Assembly: GCF_025685655.1 (NCBI RefSeq)
Contig: NZ_JAGSYG010000002.1
Coordinates: 434,001-498,000 of the forward strand
Length of the DNA: 64,000 nucleotides
Reading direction: 5' to 3'
From: Acidicapsa ligni
Lineage (GTDB): Bacteria > Acidobacteriota > Terriglobia > Terriglobales > Acidobacteriaceae
Shown here: positions 38,276 through 47,846 of the stretch, piece by piece
Layout: each line of letters opens with the position of its first letter
How positions within the stretch are numbered: position 1 is the first letter of the stretch
The notes under the pieces: generated by a model
The model's database searches: none
Seen by the model: only the letters and a program-made list of their open reading frames with translations
What the model was told of the DNA's origin: nothing
Program-made: the position numbers and the translations under genes

Positions 38276-39448
38276 TTGAAACGCCTCGCAATTCTCGGTT
38301 CCACTGGGTCGATTGGACAGAGCACCCTCTCCATCGTTGAGTCCTATCCCGACCGCTATTCGGTTGCTACGCTTGCAGCGGGACGCAATCTTGAGTCGGC
38401 CCTCGAACAGGTCAGGCGCTGGCATCCGCGCCTCGTTTCTTTGGCCACAGAGGAACTCGCGGCGGAATTGACCTCACGGCTCCGCGCCCTGGGTATTACG
38501 GAAACGGAAGTTCTTTGGGGTACGGCAGGCAGCGTGGCCTGCGCGACCCATCCTGAGGTGGATTTTGTGGTGTCGGCGATTGTCGGCGTAGCGGGGCTGG
38601 AAGCGACGCACGCGGCGATCCTCGCGGGCAAGCCCATTGGGCTGGCGAACAAAGAGTGCATGGTTGCGGCCGGGGAGATCCTGACTGCTGCTGCCCGCGA
38701 ACGAAATGTTCCCCTCCTGCCGATTGATTCGGAGCACAACGCCGTTCACCAGTGCATGCGGGTGGGAACTCTGGCCGAGGTGAAGTTTGTCTGGCTGACG
38801 GCATCCGGTGGACCGTTCCGGCAACTGCCTCTGGAGCAGTTTACCGGGATTACGCCCGAGCAGGCGCTCAAGCATCCCACATGGGTAATGGGGCAGCGGA
38901 TCACGATCGACTCGGCTACGATGCTGAACAAGGGGTTGGAGGTCATCGAGGCCTGCCGTTTGTTCAATGTTCCATCGTCGCAGGTTCGAGTGACGGTGCA
39001 TCCACAATCGACGGTGCATTCGCTGGTGGAGTACGTGGACGGGTCGATTCTGGCGCAGATTTCAGTGACGGATATGCGGTTGCCGATCCTGTATGCGCTG
39101 GCTTACCCGGAGCGTCCGGCTTCGACGCTGACCTTTGATCTCGCGGCGCTTTCGCATCTGGATTTTTCGCAACCGGATTTCGAGCGTTTTCCCTGTCTCC
39201 GCCTGTCTTACGAGGCGGCAGAAAAGGGTGGCGCGCACTGTATCGCCCTGAATGCAGCCGACGAGATTGCCGTGGATGCCTTTCTGAACCGGACAATCTC
39301 TTTTATGGACATCCCGCGTACAATAGAAAAGGTGCTGGAATGGACTCCAGAATCTCATCCGGAAACAATTGCCGGAGTTTTGGCGGTCGATTTACAGGCG
39401 CGTGAACGGGCTCGCGAAGCGATTTCCGCAGCTGCTATTCGCGTGTAG
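38276..39448 (+). CDS. dxr: 1-deoxy-D-xylulose 5-phosphate reductoisomerase
   Basis: 390 residues, normal length. NADPH motif GSTGSIGQST at 8-17, the Mn/active-site segment PIDSEHNAVHQCM near 149, flexible loop TASGGPFR and late ANKECMV are all present. It makes methylerythritol phosphate, the committed step of the non-mevalonate isoprenoid route. Start is TTG at 38276. Confidence 0.97.
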   Translation: MKRLAILGSTGSIGQSTLSIVESYPDRYSVATLAAGRNLESALEQVRRWHPRLVSLATEELAAELTSRLRALGITETEVLWGTAGSVACATHPEVDFVVSAIVGVAGLEATHAAILAGKPIGLANKECMVAAGEILTAAARERNVPLLPIDSEHNAVHQCMRVGTLAEVKFVWLTASGGPFRQLPLEQFTGITPEQALKHPTWVMGQRITIDSATMLNKGLEVIEACRLFNVPSSQVRVTVHPQSTVHSLVEYVDGSILAQISVTDMRLPILYALAYPERPASTLTFDLAALSHLDFSQPDFERFPCLRLSYEAAEKGGAHCIALNAADEIAVDAFLNRTISFMDIPRTIEKVLEWTPESHPETIAGVLAVDLQARERAREAISAAAIRV

Positions 39449-39496
39449 TTCTGGTTCTAAAGCCCATGTATTGTTTGAGGTAATGCGCGCGCATCT

Positions 39497-40912
39497 ATGC
39501 ACACAGTTCTAGTTGATCTCATCTCTGTCCTTATCGTGCTGGGCATCATGGTGCTTGTCCATGAGTTTGGCCATTTTGTCGCGGCTAAACTTTGCGGCGT
39601 CCGTGTGGAACAGTTCTCAATCGGATTTCCTCCGCGGCTTTTTGGCATAAAGATTGGCGAGACGGACTATTGCATCTCGGCGACACCGCTCGGCGGCTAT
39701 GTGAAGATGACCGGCGAAACGCTGCCGGGCGAGAACATGACCCTCAACAGCAGCGATGCGCCCGTAGCGCCGGAACGTGATCCGGGCGCGCTGACCTCGC
39801 ATCCTCGCTGGCAGCGGATCATCATCGGAGTAGCCGGGCCGTTTGCCAACTTTGTGCTGGCTCTGGGGCTGATGACCGGCTTCTACATGCTGCACAATGA
39901 AGTGCCGCTATTTGCAGACCAGCCCGTTACTGCAGATTGGATCGTTGCAGGCAGCCCTGCTGCAAATGCCGGGTTACAGCCAGGCGACGTAATTGTCAGC
40001 TTCGATTCTCAGCAAAACCCATCCTGGGAGTTGATCAACGAACGGCTGGCGCTAAACCTTCCCAGCGTGCGTCCCGGTCACGGTGTTGAGTTGCCGATGG
40101 TTGTGACGCGCAATGGGCAGAATCTCCCGTTGACGCTGCAATTGACAGAGCAGACACCCGGCAAAGACGTACCGTTGAATGAGATTGGACTACTGCCGAA
40201 GATACAGGCGGACCCGCTCAAGATCAGTTCGGTCAGCGACAGAACGCCTGCCGCAGAGGCTGGTCTTAAGGCTGGCGACCAGTTTCAATCCATCGATGGA
40301 CATGTCTTTCACAGCACGGAGTCGATCATCGCGTATCTGCAACAGCAGAAGGGCGCTCCGGTAAAGCTGGTTGTCAATCATGAGGGCACGAGTTCGACCG
40401 TGGTTCTGCAGCCGAAGCTTGGCCAGGGCAGGAACGGTCCTGCATGGCAGCTTGGATTTTTAGGCTCTCTGCCGCCATATCGCGTGGATCAGTTGCCGTT
40501 TCCTAAAGCGGTGGACGCTTCGGTGAAGTTTAACCGGGAAAATTCGCTGCTGATTCTGGAAGTGCTGAAGCGCGTGCTAACGCACAAGATGTCGGTCGAC
40601 AATCTCTCCGGCCCGATAGGCATTGCGCAGCAGACCGGACTAGCGGCTGAGACACCAGGATGGGAGTTCAAGATCAAGCTGATGACGACTATCAGTTTGA
40701 ACCTGGGTATTCTCAACCTATTGCCGTTCCCGATTCTCGATGGCGGCATGATTCTCTTCCTGTTGATTGAGAGCGTGATTCGTCGCGATATCAATCCGAC
40801 AGTCAAGGAACGTGTCTACCAGGTGGCCTTTGTTTTAATCATCGTCTTCTTTGCGTATGTCATCTTCAATGACATATCGAAGCTGCCGATCTTCTCACAC
40901 TTCAAGTCTTAG
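39497..40912 (+). CDS. rseP: Site-2 intramembrane zinc protease RseP
   Basis: 471 residues. The zinc site is HEFGH (22-26) with Asp in LLPFPILDGG (Asp415), both in membrane helices, with two PDZ-like domains between (AGSPAANAGLQPGDVIVSF; DRTPAAEAGLKAGDQFQSI). RseP cleaves anti-sigma factors and leftover signal peptides. The cdsA-dxr-rseP order is conserved in many bacteria. ATG follows 48 bases after dxr. Confidence 0.95.
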   Translation: MHTVLVDLISVLIVLGIMVLVHEFGHFVAAKLCGVRVEQFSIGFPPRLFGIKIGETDYCISATPLGGYVKMTGETLPGENMTLNSSDAPVAPERDPGALTSHPRWQRIIIGVAGPFANFVLALGLMTGFYMLHNEVPLFADQPVTADWIVAGSPAANAGLQPGDVIVSFDSQQNPSWELINERLALNLPSVRPGHGVELPMVVTRNGQNLPLTLQLTEQTPGKDVPLNEIGLLPKIQADPLKISSVSDRTPAAEAGLKAGDQFQSIDGHVFHSTESIIAYLQQQKGAPVKLVVNHEGTSSTVVLQPKLGQGRNGPAWQLGFLGSLPPYRVDQLPFPKAVDASVKFNRENSLLILEVLKRVLTHKMSVDNLSGPIGIAQQTGLAAETPGWEFKIKLMTTISLNLGILNLLPFPILDGGMILFLLIESVIRRDINPTVKERVYQVAFVLIIVFFAYVIFNDISKLPIFSHFKS

Positions 40913-40983
40913 GGCTTTCTCAAAGCTCAAGGCCTTACAGGATCACGTCGAACCAGGCGTGGCTGCAGCAGGAAAGTTGATCC

Positions 40984-41445
40984 ATGTCTATCGTGACCGA
41001 GTTACGAGTTCGCTACGCTGAAACGGATCAGATGGGCGTGGTGTATTACGCGAATTACCTGGTGTGGTTTGAGGTAGGACGCGTCGAGTTTCTGCGTTCG
41101 CTCGGCTTTGACTACAAGCAGATGGAGATGGAAGATGGCTGCATTCTGCCGGTAGTCGAGGCGAGCTGCCGCTATCGTGCTCCAGCGCGCTATGACGATG
41201 TGATTTTGATTGAGGCTGGCCCGATCATCCTGAAGGGCTCGCTGCTCAAGTTTGCTTATCGCATCTTCCGCGCATCGAGTGCGCGGGAAGGGCAGTTGCT
41301 GCTGGCAGAGGGCGAAACAGTGCATATTGTCTGCGATGCCAGCCTGCAGAAGTGCCTGATGCCAGAGCGCTATGCAGCCCCTATTCGCAGCGCGATTCGA
41401 GTCTCAGGGTTGGACGATCAGGGCGATGTGGACGGGCAGGATTAA
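40984..41445 (+). CDS. ybgC: Hotdog-fold acyl-CoA thioesterase, YbgC family
   Basis: 153 residues. The family signature [31 protein letters not shown] (split over 10-40), with the catalytic Asp of ETDQMG, marks 4-hydroxybenzoyl-CoA thioesterase-like hotdog proteins. Members hydrolyse acyl-CoAs or act at the inner membrane with acyl-ACP. Its stop overlaps the stop of the opposing B12-binding gene. Confidence 0.9.
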   Translation: MSIVTELRVRYAETDQMGVVYYANYLVWFEVGRVEFLRSLGFDYKQMEMEDGCILPVVEASCRYRAPARYDDVILIEAGPIILKGSLLKFAYRIFRASSAREGQLLLAEGETVHIVCDASLQKCLMPERYAAPIRSAIRVSGLDDQGDVDGQD

Positions 41446-41897
41446 GCCCTGGCTTCCAGATTCGCCGTTCTGGGTTGGATCTTCTGTTGTAAAAAAGTGA
41501 TGATTGCATCGAGAGGCGTACCGGGTCCAAAGACTTCGGCTACGCCTTTTTCTTTCAGCGCGGGAATGTCGGCCTGAGGGATGGTGCCGCCTAAGACGAG
41601 CAGGATGTCTTCAGCCTTTTGCTCCTTGAGCAGCGTGATCAGGCGGGGTACGAGAGCATTGTGGGCTCCCGAGAGAATACTGAGGCCGATGCAGTCTACG
41701 TCCTCTTCAATAGCTGCCTGGACGATGCTTTCGGGGGTTTTGCGCAGGCCTGTGTAAAGGACTTCCATGCCCGCATCGCGCAGGGCGCGGGCAATGATCT
41801 TCGCACCGCGGTCGTGGCCATCCAGGCCGGCTTTGGCTACAAGGACGCGGATGGGGCGGGTTGGAGTTGCGTGCTGCACTAAGCGGAACGGTACCAT
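41442..41897 (-). CDS. Cobalamin-binding domain protein (methylmalonyl-CoA mutase C-terminal type)
   Basis: 151 residues. The B12 motif DxHxxG is in [10 protein letters not shown] (about 24-33), SILSGAH and GGTIPQADI complete the site. Alone this equals the small domain of methylmalonyl-CoA mutase; the large catalytic chain is not in this window. Such free-standing domains pair with a separate MUT subunit, as in archaeal and some bacterial mutases. Confidence 0.9.
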   Translation of the reverse strand: MVPFRLVQHATPTRPIRVLVAKAGLDGHDRGAKIIARALRDAGMEVLYTGLRKTPESIVQAAIEEDVDCIGLSILSGAHNALVPRLITLLKEQKAEDILLVLGGTIPQADIPALKEKGVAEVFGPGTPLDAIITFLQQKIQPRTANLEARA

Positions 41898-41921
41898 AAT
41901 CCACTATCAGAAAGCGTGCTT

Positions 41922-44552
41922 TTATTCTGCCCGCAGAATCTCAACAGGATCGATCTGGGCTGCCCGCAGGGCCGGAAAGAATGCAGCCGCAGCGGAGACG
42001 AGCACTAGTACGACGCCGACGTATACAAGGGTCGCCGCATCCAGCGCGCTTACTCCATACAGGAACGAACGAACCGCATGTCCCGCAGCCCACGCGCCCG
42101 CTATCCCCGGAATCAGCCCCAGCAGCACCATCGCACCTGCCTGGCGCATAACCAACCCCGCGACCTTCAACCGTGAAGATCCAAGCGACATCCGAATTCC
42201 GATTTCACGGCGCCGCAAGGCTACCGAATAGGCCAGCACACCATAAATTCCCACTGCCGAGAGAGCCAGCGCGACGATGCCAAATCCTGCGACCAGGCGT
42301 AAAGCAAGTTGCCGCTGACCTAACGATTGCGAGATTCCGTCTTGCATGGGCCGTAAACTCATCTCGATCATCGTTGGCGCTTCATCTTTCAGGGCGGCGC
42401 GCAGCTCCGAAGACAGCGCCGCAGGCCCCAGCGAAGATCGCACCGCGTACTGAGCCGTCATGTTAAAAATCAGACCTATCGGAGAATTTTTCGGAATCTG
42501 CATAGAGTCGACATAGATCATTGGTTGGTACGGTGCACCCAGATCTCCTCCCTGGATTTCATTTTCCACCACGCCGACGACCGTCATCGGTTGCGTGAAG
42601 GGGAGGTCGGTGTCGGTATCTCCTGGATCGCGATGAAATTTCAAGGTCGTGCCAAGAGGCTGGCGTCCGTCGAGATATTTTTGCAGAAAGGCTTCATTGA
42701 CCAGCACCACAAGCGACCCACTTGTATCGTCCTCTGTCAAAAAGCTGCGTCCTTTCAGGAGCCGGATTCCACTTGTATGCACAAAGCTCGTGCTCACCAG
42801 GCTGTACAAGGCGGAATCTCCTTTCTGATATGTGCGCCCCGATACATCCGTTCTTCCATCCAATACCATGTTGTAGTTCGAGAAAGGGATCTCGGTCTGC
42901 ATCGTGACGGATTGAATTCCCGGCAACGCTTCAAACCGGCGTAGCAGGCGGGCTTCTATCTCGCGTGAAAGCTGCTGGTCCTGATTTTGGTTTTCCGGCA
43001 TCAGGACGAGCGTAGTCACGCCCCGAGGATCGAATCCCAGTTTCACATTCTGGAGCTGCTGCAAAGTGCGCACAAACAGGCCGCTGATGACCAGCAGCAC
43101 GCATGTGAGCGCAACCTGAAGCGCGACCAGGATTCCAGGCAGCCGAGTCTTCCGCGTCGCATTCTTCGTATTAAATCGCGAGGTTGTCTTTCGCCGAATA
43201 TTCAATGCAGGCGCGATGGATGCGACCACGCCCACCAGAACGGCAAGCACGGCGGTACCAGCCAGAACGATTGGGCGAATGGACAACTCATCAAAGCGGG
43301 GAAACTGATTTCCGTAGGCGTGCCGTATGACCTCAACCGCCGCATAGGACAACGCGCTGCCGAGCGCTGCACTGAACAGCGAAATAAGAATGCTCTCCGT
43401 CACTAACTGTTGCAATAGCCTGCCAAAACTGGCGCCCAATGCAGAGCGAACTGTCATCTCCGGCATACGGCTGGCCGCGCGCCCAATTTGCAGATTGGCC
43501 GCGTTGGCACACGCGATCAGCAGCAATACGCCGACGCCTCCCAGGAGAGTCAACAAGGGCTTTTGCATATCGCCGACAACCAAATCCCGATACGAGCGCA
43601 ATCCCAGATGCCTGTCTTGCGCCGCGTTGCCAGGTTCGGAGTGAGCGAAGATGCTTTGCGCATCCGCAAGCGCCTGCTGCATCGAAACACCTGGTTTCAG
43701 ACGCGCGATTGTCGAAGCCGACTCAAGCTTGTAATCGTCATCGCCCGAGGCGTCGAGCGAAACGGGAACATAGACTATCGGACCGCCAGTTCCTTGAGGA
43801 ACATGAATGCTCAGGGGAAGCACGCCAATCACCGTGCGGAGTTCGCCTGAGACTTTGATCGTGGAACCAATTGCCCTCGGATCAGCATGAAGCCGTTCGC
43901 TCCAGAACTCGTGGCTGACCACAACCACGGGAGATTTCGTATCGGCAGGCAGAATCAAGCGCCCTAATCTTGCCTGCACGCCGAGCATTTGGAAGTAATC
44001 GGAAGTCACTTCTGTCAGCACAGCGATGCGTGTTCCATCCGATGCAGTCACAGGCCGCACCATGGTGTTGTATCCGCCGACACCGGTGAAGGAACGATTA
44101 CCGCGACGCAGCTCATCGATTTCCTTGTACGAGAGCGCCTGGGGCGAAGCATAAGTCCCGTCAGGACTATTTTCGGTATAGACCTGCACCAGTTGCTCAG
44201 AATGCGGCAGAGCCACAGGTTGCATCAGCGTCGACTGGATTACGGCAAGCATAGTGGTCACGCAACCCAGCCCGAGTACGAGCGTACATACAAGCGTGGC
44301 CGTATATGCCGGCACTCCGCTCAGGCTGCGTACCGCGTATCGAATATCCTGCAGCAACCGTTCCAGCCAGAGCCCACCCCAGACCTCGCGGGACTTCTCG
44401 ACGGTGAGCCCCACATTGCCGAACTTTTTCTTTGCAGCATGCCGCGCTTCTTCGGGCGACATGCCGTTATTAATGTTCTCTTGTATTTCGATCTCGATGT
44501 GCGTTTCGAACTCTCGCAGCAACTGATTCCTGCGCTTCTTCCAGCCAAGCAT
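41922..44552 (-). CDS. ADOP-family MacB/FtsX-like permease
   Basis: 876 residues. An N-terminal soluble helix bundle (LLREFETHIEIEIQENINNGMSPEEARHAAKKKFGN, listed here by its parts LLREFETHIE and SPEEARHAAKKKFGN) precedes a MacB-like periplasmic core and duplicated FtsX helices (AVGIYGVLAYSVALRRREIGIRMSLG near the end). Adjacent genes supply no ATPase, matching the acidobacterial duplicated orphan permeases (ADOP). The partner and substrate are unknown. PadR lies 15 bases upstream on the same strand. Confidence 0.88.
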   Translation of the reverse strand: MLGWKKRRNQLLREFETHIEIEIQENINNGMSPEEARHAAKKKFGNVGLTVEKSREVWGGLWLERLLQDIRYAVRSLSGVPAYTATLVCTLVLGLGCVTTMLAVIQSTLMQPVALPHSEQLVQVYTENSPDGTYASPQALSYKEIDELRRGNRSFTGVGGYNTMVRPVTASDGTRIAVLTEVTSDYFQMLGVQARLGRLILPADTKSPVVVVSHEFWSERLHADPRAIGSTIKVSGELRTVIGVLPLSIHVPQGTGGPIVYVPVSLDASGDDDYKLESASTIARLKPGVSMQQALADAQSIFAHSEPGNAAQDRHLGLRSYRDLVVGDMQKPLLTLLGGVGVLLLIACANAANLQIGRAASRMPEMTVRSALGASFGRLLQQLVTESILISLFSAALGSALSYAAVEVIRHAYGNQFPRFDELSIRPIVLAGTAVLAVLVGVVASIAPALNIRRKTTSRFNTKNATRKTRLPGILVALQVALTCVLLVISGLFVRTLQQLQNVKLGFDPRGVTTLVLMPENQNQDQQLSREIEARLLRRFEALPGIQSVTMQTEIPFSNYNMVLDGRTDVSGRTYQKGDSALYSLVSTSFVHTSGIRLLKGRSFLTEDDTSGSLVVLVNEAFLQKYLDGRQPLGTTLKFHRDPGDTDTDLPFTQPMTVVGVVENEIQGGDLGAPYQPMIYVDSMQIPKNSPIGLIFNMTAQYAVRSSLGPAALSSELRAALKDEAPTMIEMSLRPMQDGISQSLGQRQLALRLVAGFGIVALALSAVGIYGVLAYSVALRRREIGIRMSLGSSRLKVAGLVMRQAGAMVLLGLIPGIAGAWAAGHAVRSFLYGVSALDAATLVYVGVVLVLVSAAAAFFPALRAAQIDPVEILRAE

Positions 44553-44567
44553 GATCTAGTCCTCCAG

Positions 44568-44927
44568 CTACGGATTCTCTTTGGCAACCGGCGCAAGAAT
44601 GAGCGCAATCGCATTCGAGAGCTTCTGCCATTTCGAAGTTTCCGAAAAGAGTTTCTTGCGGCCCTTTGCGGTCAAACGATAAAACCTGGCCTTGCGGTTG
44701 TTTTCTGAAATTCCGTCCACGGCGACGACCAGGCCAAGTTTGAGCAGGCGCTGGAGTGCCGGATAGAGAGAGCCGTGGCCCACCTGCAACACATCGTCCG
44801 ATCGTTGCTCGATGGAGCGCGCGATTGCATGGCCATGGGCCTGACCCAGGGCAAGGGTCTGGAGGATCAGTAGATCCAGAGTGCCCTGCAACAGCTCAAG
44901 TTGGGTGTCCGCGTCTCTAGTCGACAT
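44568..44927 (-). CDS. PadR-family transcriptional repressor
   Basis: 119 residues. The winged-helix core LLQGTLDLLILQTLALGQAHGHAIARSI and GSLYPALQRLLKLGLV is typical PadR, with a short C-terminal dimerisation helix. PadR genes next to ADOP permeases are a common acidobacterial pairing, so it probably controls the permease. The ATG lies in one arm of a perfect inverted repeat. Confidence 0.9.
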   Translation of the reverse strand: MSTRDADTQLELLQGTLDLLILQTLALGQAHGHAIARSIEQRSDDVLQVGHGSLYPALQRLLKLGLVVAVDGISENNRKARFYRLTAKGRKKLFSETSKWQKLSNAIALILAPVAKENP

Positions 44928-44965
44928 TCGACCTGAATCTATACCGGGCTCAGGTCGAATGTCAA
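44923..44965 (-). promoter_or_regulatory. padR promoter and palindromic operator
   Basis: GACATTCGACCTGA (44923-44936) is perfectly complementary to TCAGGTCGAATGTC (44950-44963). On the minus strand, TTGACA (44965-44960) and TATAGA (44943-44938) are 16 bases apart and overlap the arms. A transcript starting about seven bases after the -10 would begin within four bases of the ATG at 44927. Confidence 0.65.
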
Positions 44966-45015
44966 GGGGAAGACCAGAGATGCGGCTTTCAAGCAGGCGG
45001 CGTTCGTATTGCGTC

Positions 45016-45471
45016 TTAGAGGGCGCCCATACTCAATACCGCGGAGCCTTTATGAATTCGCTCAATCTCTTCAAGTTGAGTGAGGAATACATCCAGGGCT
45101 GCTGGCTCAAAATCGACATAGAGAACTGTAGACTCAGGCGTGTCAATCTGCGAACCAGAAGGTATACGAAGGTCTACTGAAAAGGCTTCGATTCTTGCAC
45201 GAATTATTGGATGACCAGCCAGGTCTTTGCAAAAAAAATGAAGGTGGACGGCTCCGCCAGCAATATTAGAACCAAAGCCACCAAACATGAATTCACGTGC
45301 ATCTAGCACGTCTGTAGGAAAACCCTTCAATTTTGCAGCCACTTCGCTGAGTTTGTGAGTGTCTACATATACATCTGCAGAACCACGAAACCTTGCATTC
45401 TCAACTTCTATGCGAACTTCTATTAAATCGAAATCGTGATAGAGGTAAGTGAATTGGAGGGCAGGTCTCAT
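45016..45471 (-). CDS. Hypothetical protein, DUF-like soluble domain
   Basis: 151 residues, mostly beta-strand predicted by eye, without a signal peptide or membrane helix. Patterns such as FTYLYHDFDLIEVRIEVEN and VLYVDFEPAALDVFLTQLEEI suggest a cytosolic alpha/beta protein. It lacks motifs I can assign. Composition is slightly AT-richer than neighbours. Intergenic DNA surrounds it on both sides. Confidence 0.55.
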   Translation of the reverse strand: MRPALQFTYLYHDFDLIEVRIEVENARFRGSADVYVDTHKLSEVAAKLKGFPTDVLDAREFMFGGFGSNIAGGAVHLHFFCKDLAGHPIIRARIEAFSVDLRIPSGSQIDTPESTVLYVDFEPAALDVFLTQLEEIERIHKGSAVLSMGAL

Positions 45472-45642
45472 GGGATCAGTAGTACCACAGCCTGGATTCG
45501 ATTAAAACCAACTTGAGTTCTTGCAATACGGACTCTGAAGTGCAACGCGTTGCGATCCTGCTGTTCATGAATCAGGCCCACATCTCAGAGGAGATAAGTA
45601 GGCCTGATTAAATCCGGTTGCTGTTAGAGATTTTTCCTTTGC

Positions 45643-47658
45643 CTACATCGCTTCCGGTGATTCGATTCCCAGCCAGCTTAGGACTGTTACTAACTCGCGC
45701 AGTGCGATTGCTGCGGTTGCAAGCAGGAGTGCTTTCTTTGCCGGGTCTTCTTCGGTGAGGATGTGGTGGCGATGGTAGAAGTTATTGAACTCCTGCGCTA
45801 ACTGAAAGACGTGGCGGGCTATGTATGCGGGCTCGGATGTGGCGATGCACTGGTCGAGAATCGCCGAACGCTTCGCGCTTCGGAGCCAGATGGCCCAGAT
45901 TTCATCGGCGTCGTTCAGAGATGAGGAAGCATCGAGTTTGGCGAAGTCTGCAAGGACCTGCTCGGGCGTGGTCTCAGCCTTGCGGAAGATGTTACGGATA
46001 CGCACGATGGCGTATTGCACGTAGGGGCCAGTTTCGCCTTCGAAGCTGAGTGCGTCTTTGAAATCGAATGCAATGACGGTACCGCGTGTGAACTTGAGCA
46101 TGAAATAACGCAGCGCACCAATCGCGATCTGTTCGGCTATCTTTTGTCTTTCCGATTCGGCTCGTTCGGGCTGGCGCGTGTCCGTTTCTTTGCGTGTTGC
46201 GGCGATAAGCTTGTCGATAAGGTCGTCGGCTTTGACGCCGAAGCCTTTACGGCCGCTGACTTCGATGTAGGGCCGTACAAGGTCTTCTTCGGCGATGGTG
46301 TAGCCCAGTTCGACGGCGCAGCGCGGAGTGAGCGCTACCATCTCATAGCTGAAGTGGGTATATCGATCAGCCTCCGCAGTGTGTCCCATGCCGCGCAGGG
46401 CTTGAATGACGTTGGCCTGCGGGTCGGACTGGCGTGAGTCGATGACGTTGTAGATGGCCTGCGCCCCGCCAAAGTGCGGATGTGGCTCAACGCCATGTTC
46501 GGTAGAGATCCAGCACTCGTGATCGGGATACGTAAAGAATGGCTTGTAGCCGAAGTCGCGACCCAGCAGGCCGAACTTCCAGAGGTGGTAGGCGATATCT
46601 TTACCAACGTAGGTCACCGTTCCGTTGGAGCGGACGATGACCTTGGCGTCTTCATCGGCAGTGCCTTCTTCAACTACCTTGGCATCGGGCCGGGTCATGA
46701 CCCAGCAGCCCTTGTTCTTGCCTTCGGTTTCGAAGTAGAGGACGCCGGTCTGCTTCAACTGCTCGAAGGCCAGATCCCAGAATTTGAGGTGCAGGATCTC
46801 GCTTTCGCGGGGCAGGAAGTCGTAGGTAATGTCGAGGCGCAGCATGGTTTCGAGATGGCGGCGCAGGACTGCTGTGGAGATGAGCTCGGCGACCTCTGCG
46901 GTTTCGTTGCCGCCTGCTTCGATCTCGTGCAGGGTGGCGTAGCGCAGGGCTTTGCGTTGCTTATTTTCTTCTTCGGTGCCGGAGGTATACCACTGCGAGA
47001 CGCGTGCATAAACATCCCAGCAAAGGTAGTCAAAGCGCTGCTCGCGCGCCTGATCGCCCTCAGCTTCTTTTTCTGAGATCAGTGTGCGAATTTCAGGGAG
47101 CGATTTGCCTTCCAGATGCAGGAAGCCCACGACCACGTCGGCTACCTGTACACCGGTATTGTCGATGTAGTTCTGCACGTCGACCTTTTGACCGGCAGCG
47201 CGCAGGATGCGGACGAAAGTATCGCCGAGGATAGCGTTGCGCAGGTGGCCGATATGCGCAGCCTTATTCGGATTGATGCTGGTGTGCTCAACGAGGACGT
47301 GGAGACCGGTTTCGCGGGCGGAGCTGTTGTCTCCAGCAGCAAGTTGCGACGCCGCTTTGTCCCGCGCGACACGCACGTTGATGTATCCCGCGCCTGCTAC
47401 TTCGAAGCTGGCGAAGCCTTGATCGAGACCTTGATCAGGGCCAAGGCTGGCGCTTAGCGCCGCAGCAAGTTCAGTGGCGATGACCTTGGGGGCCTTGCGC
47501 AGCTTGCGGGCCAGTTCAAACGCTACGGGGAGAGCGTATTCGCCCATCTTGAGGTCAGGCGGCTGCTCGATGGCAATCGATGCCAGCTCAATGTCGTAGG
47601 TGGACTTCAGGATTTCATGGACCCGCGCTAGCAGGCGTTGTTGCAGTTCAAGATACAC
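45643..47658 (-). CDS. argS: Arginyl-tRNA synthetase
   Basis: About 671 residues. Class I motif HIGH is in AAHIGHLRNAILGD, with N-terminal additional domain (YLELQQRLLARV) and C-terminal anticodon domain SFEGETGPYVQYAIVRIRNI. It charges tRNA-Arg with arginine. GTG at 47658 is nine bases after GAGG; the open frame extends 23 codons further. Transcribed away from metG. Confidence 0.95.
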   Translation of the reverse strand: MYLELQQRLLARVHEILKSTYDIELASIAIEQPPDLKMGEYALPVAFELARKLRKAPKVIATELAAALSASLGPDQGLDQGFASFEVAGAGYINVRVARDKAASQLAAGDNSSARETGLHVLVEHTSINPNKAAHIGHLRNAILGDTFVRILRAAGQKVDVQNYIDNTGVQVADVVVGFLHLEGKSLPEIRTLISEKEAEGDQAREQRFDYLCWDVYARVSQWYTSGTEEENKQRKALRYATLHEIEAGGNETAEVAELISTAVLRRHLETMLRLDITYDFLPRESEILHLKFWDLAFEQLKQTGVLYFETEGKNKGCWVMTRPDAKVVEEGTADEDAKVIVRSNGTVTYVGKDIAYHLWKFGLLGRDFGYKPFFTYPDHECWISTEHGVEPHPHFGGAQAIYNVIDSRQSDPQANVIQALRGMGHTAEADRYTHFSYEMVALTPRCAVELGYTIAEEDLVRPYIEVSGRKGFGVKADDLIDKLIAATRKETDTRQPERAESERQKIAEQIAIGALRYFMLKFTRGTVIAFDFKDALSFEGETGPYVQYAIVRIRNIFRKAETTPEQVLADFAKLDASSSLNDADEIWAIWLRSAKRSAILDQCIATSEPAYIARHVFQLAQEFNNFYHRHHILTEEDPAKKALLLATAAIALRELVTVLSWLGIESPEAM

Positions 47659-47846
47659 AGGTGGAATCCTCAAAAATACAATGACAGTCAACCTGATTTT
47701 ATGCGACACCACTGGCGTCGCGGGCACACTCCTTCAGCTTTGGGCAGGATCGCTATCTGTTTGTGTCGTATCGGTTAAGATGAAGGAAAGGTTATCCAGT
47801 CAAAGTTCGAGGCTAATTCCGGCTCTAACTGGTGAAAAAAGTCCCC

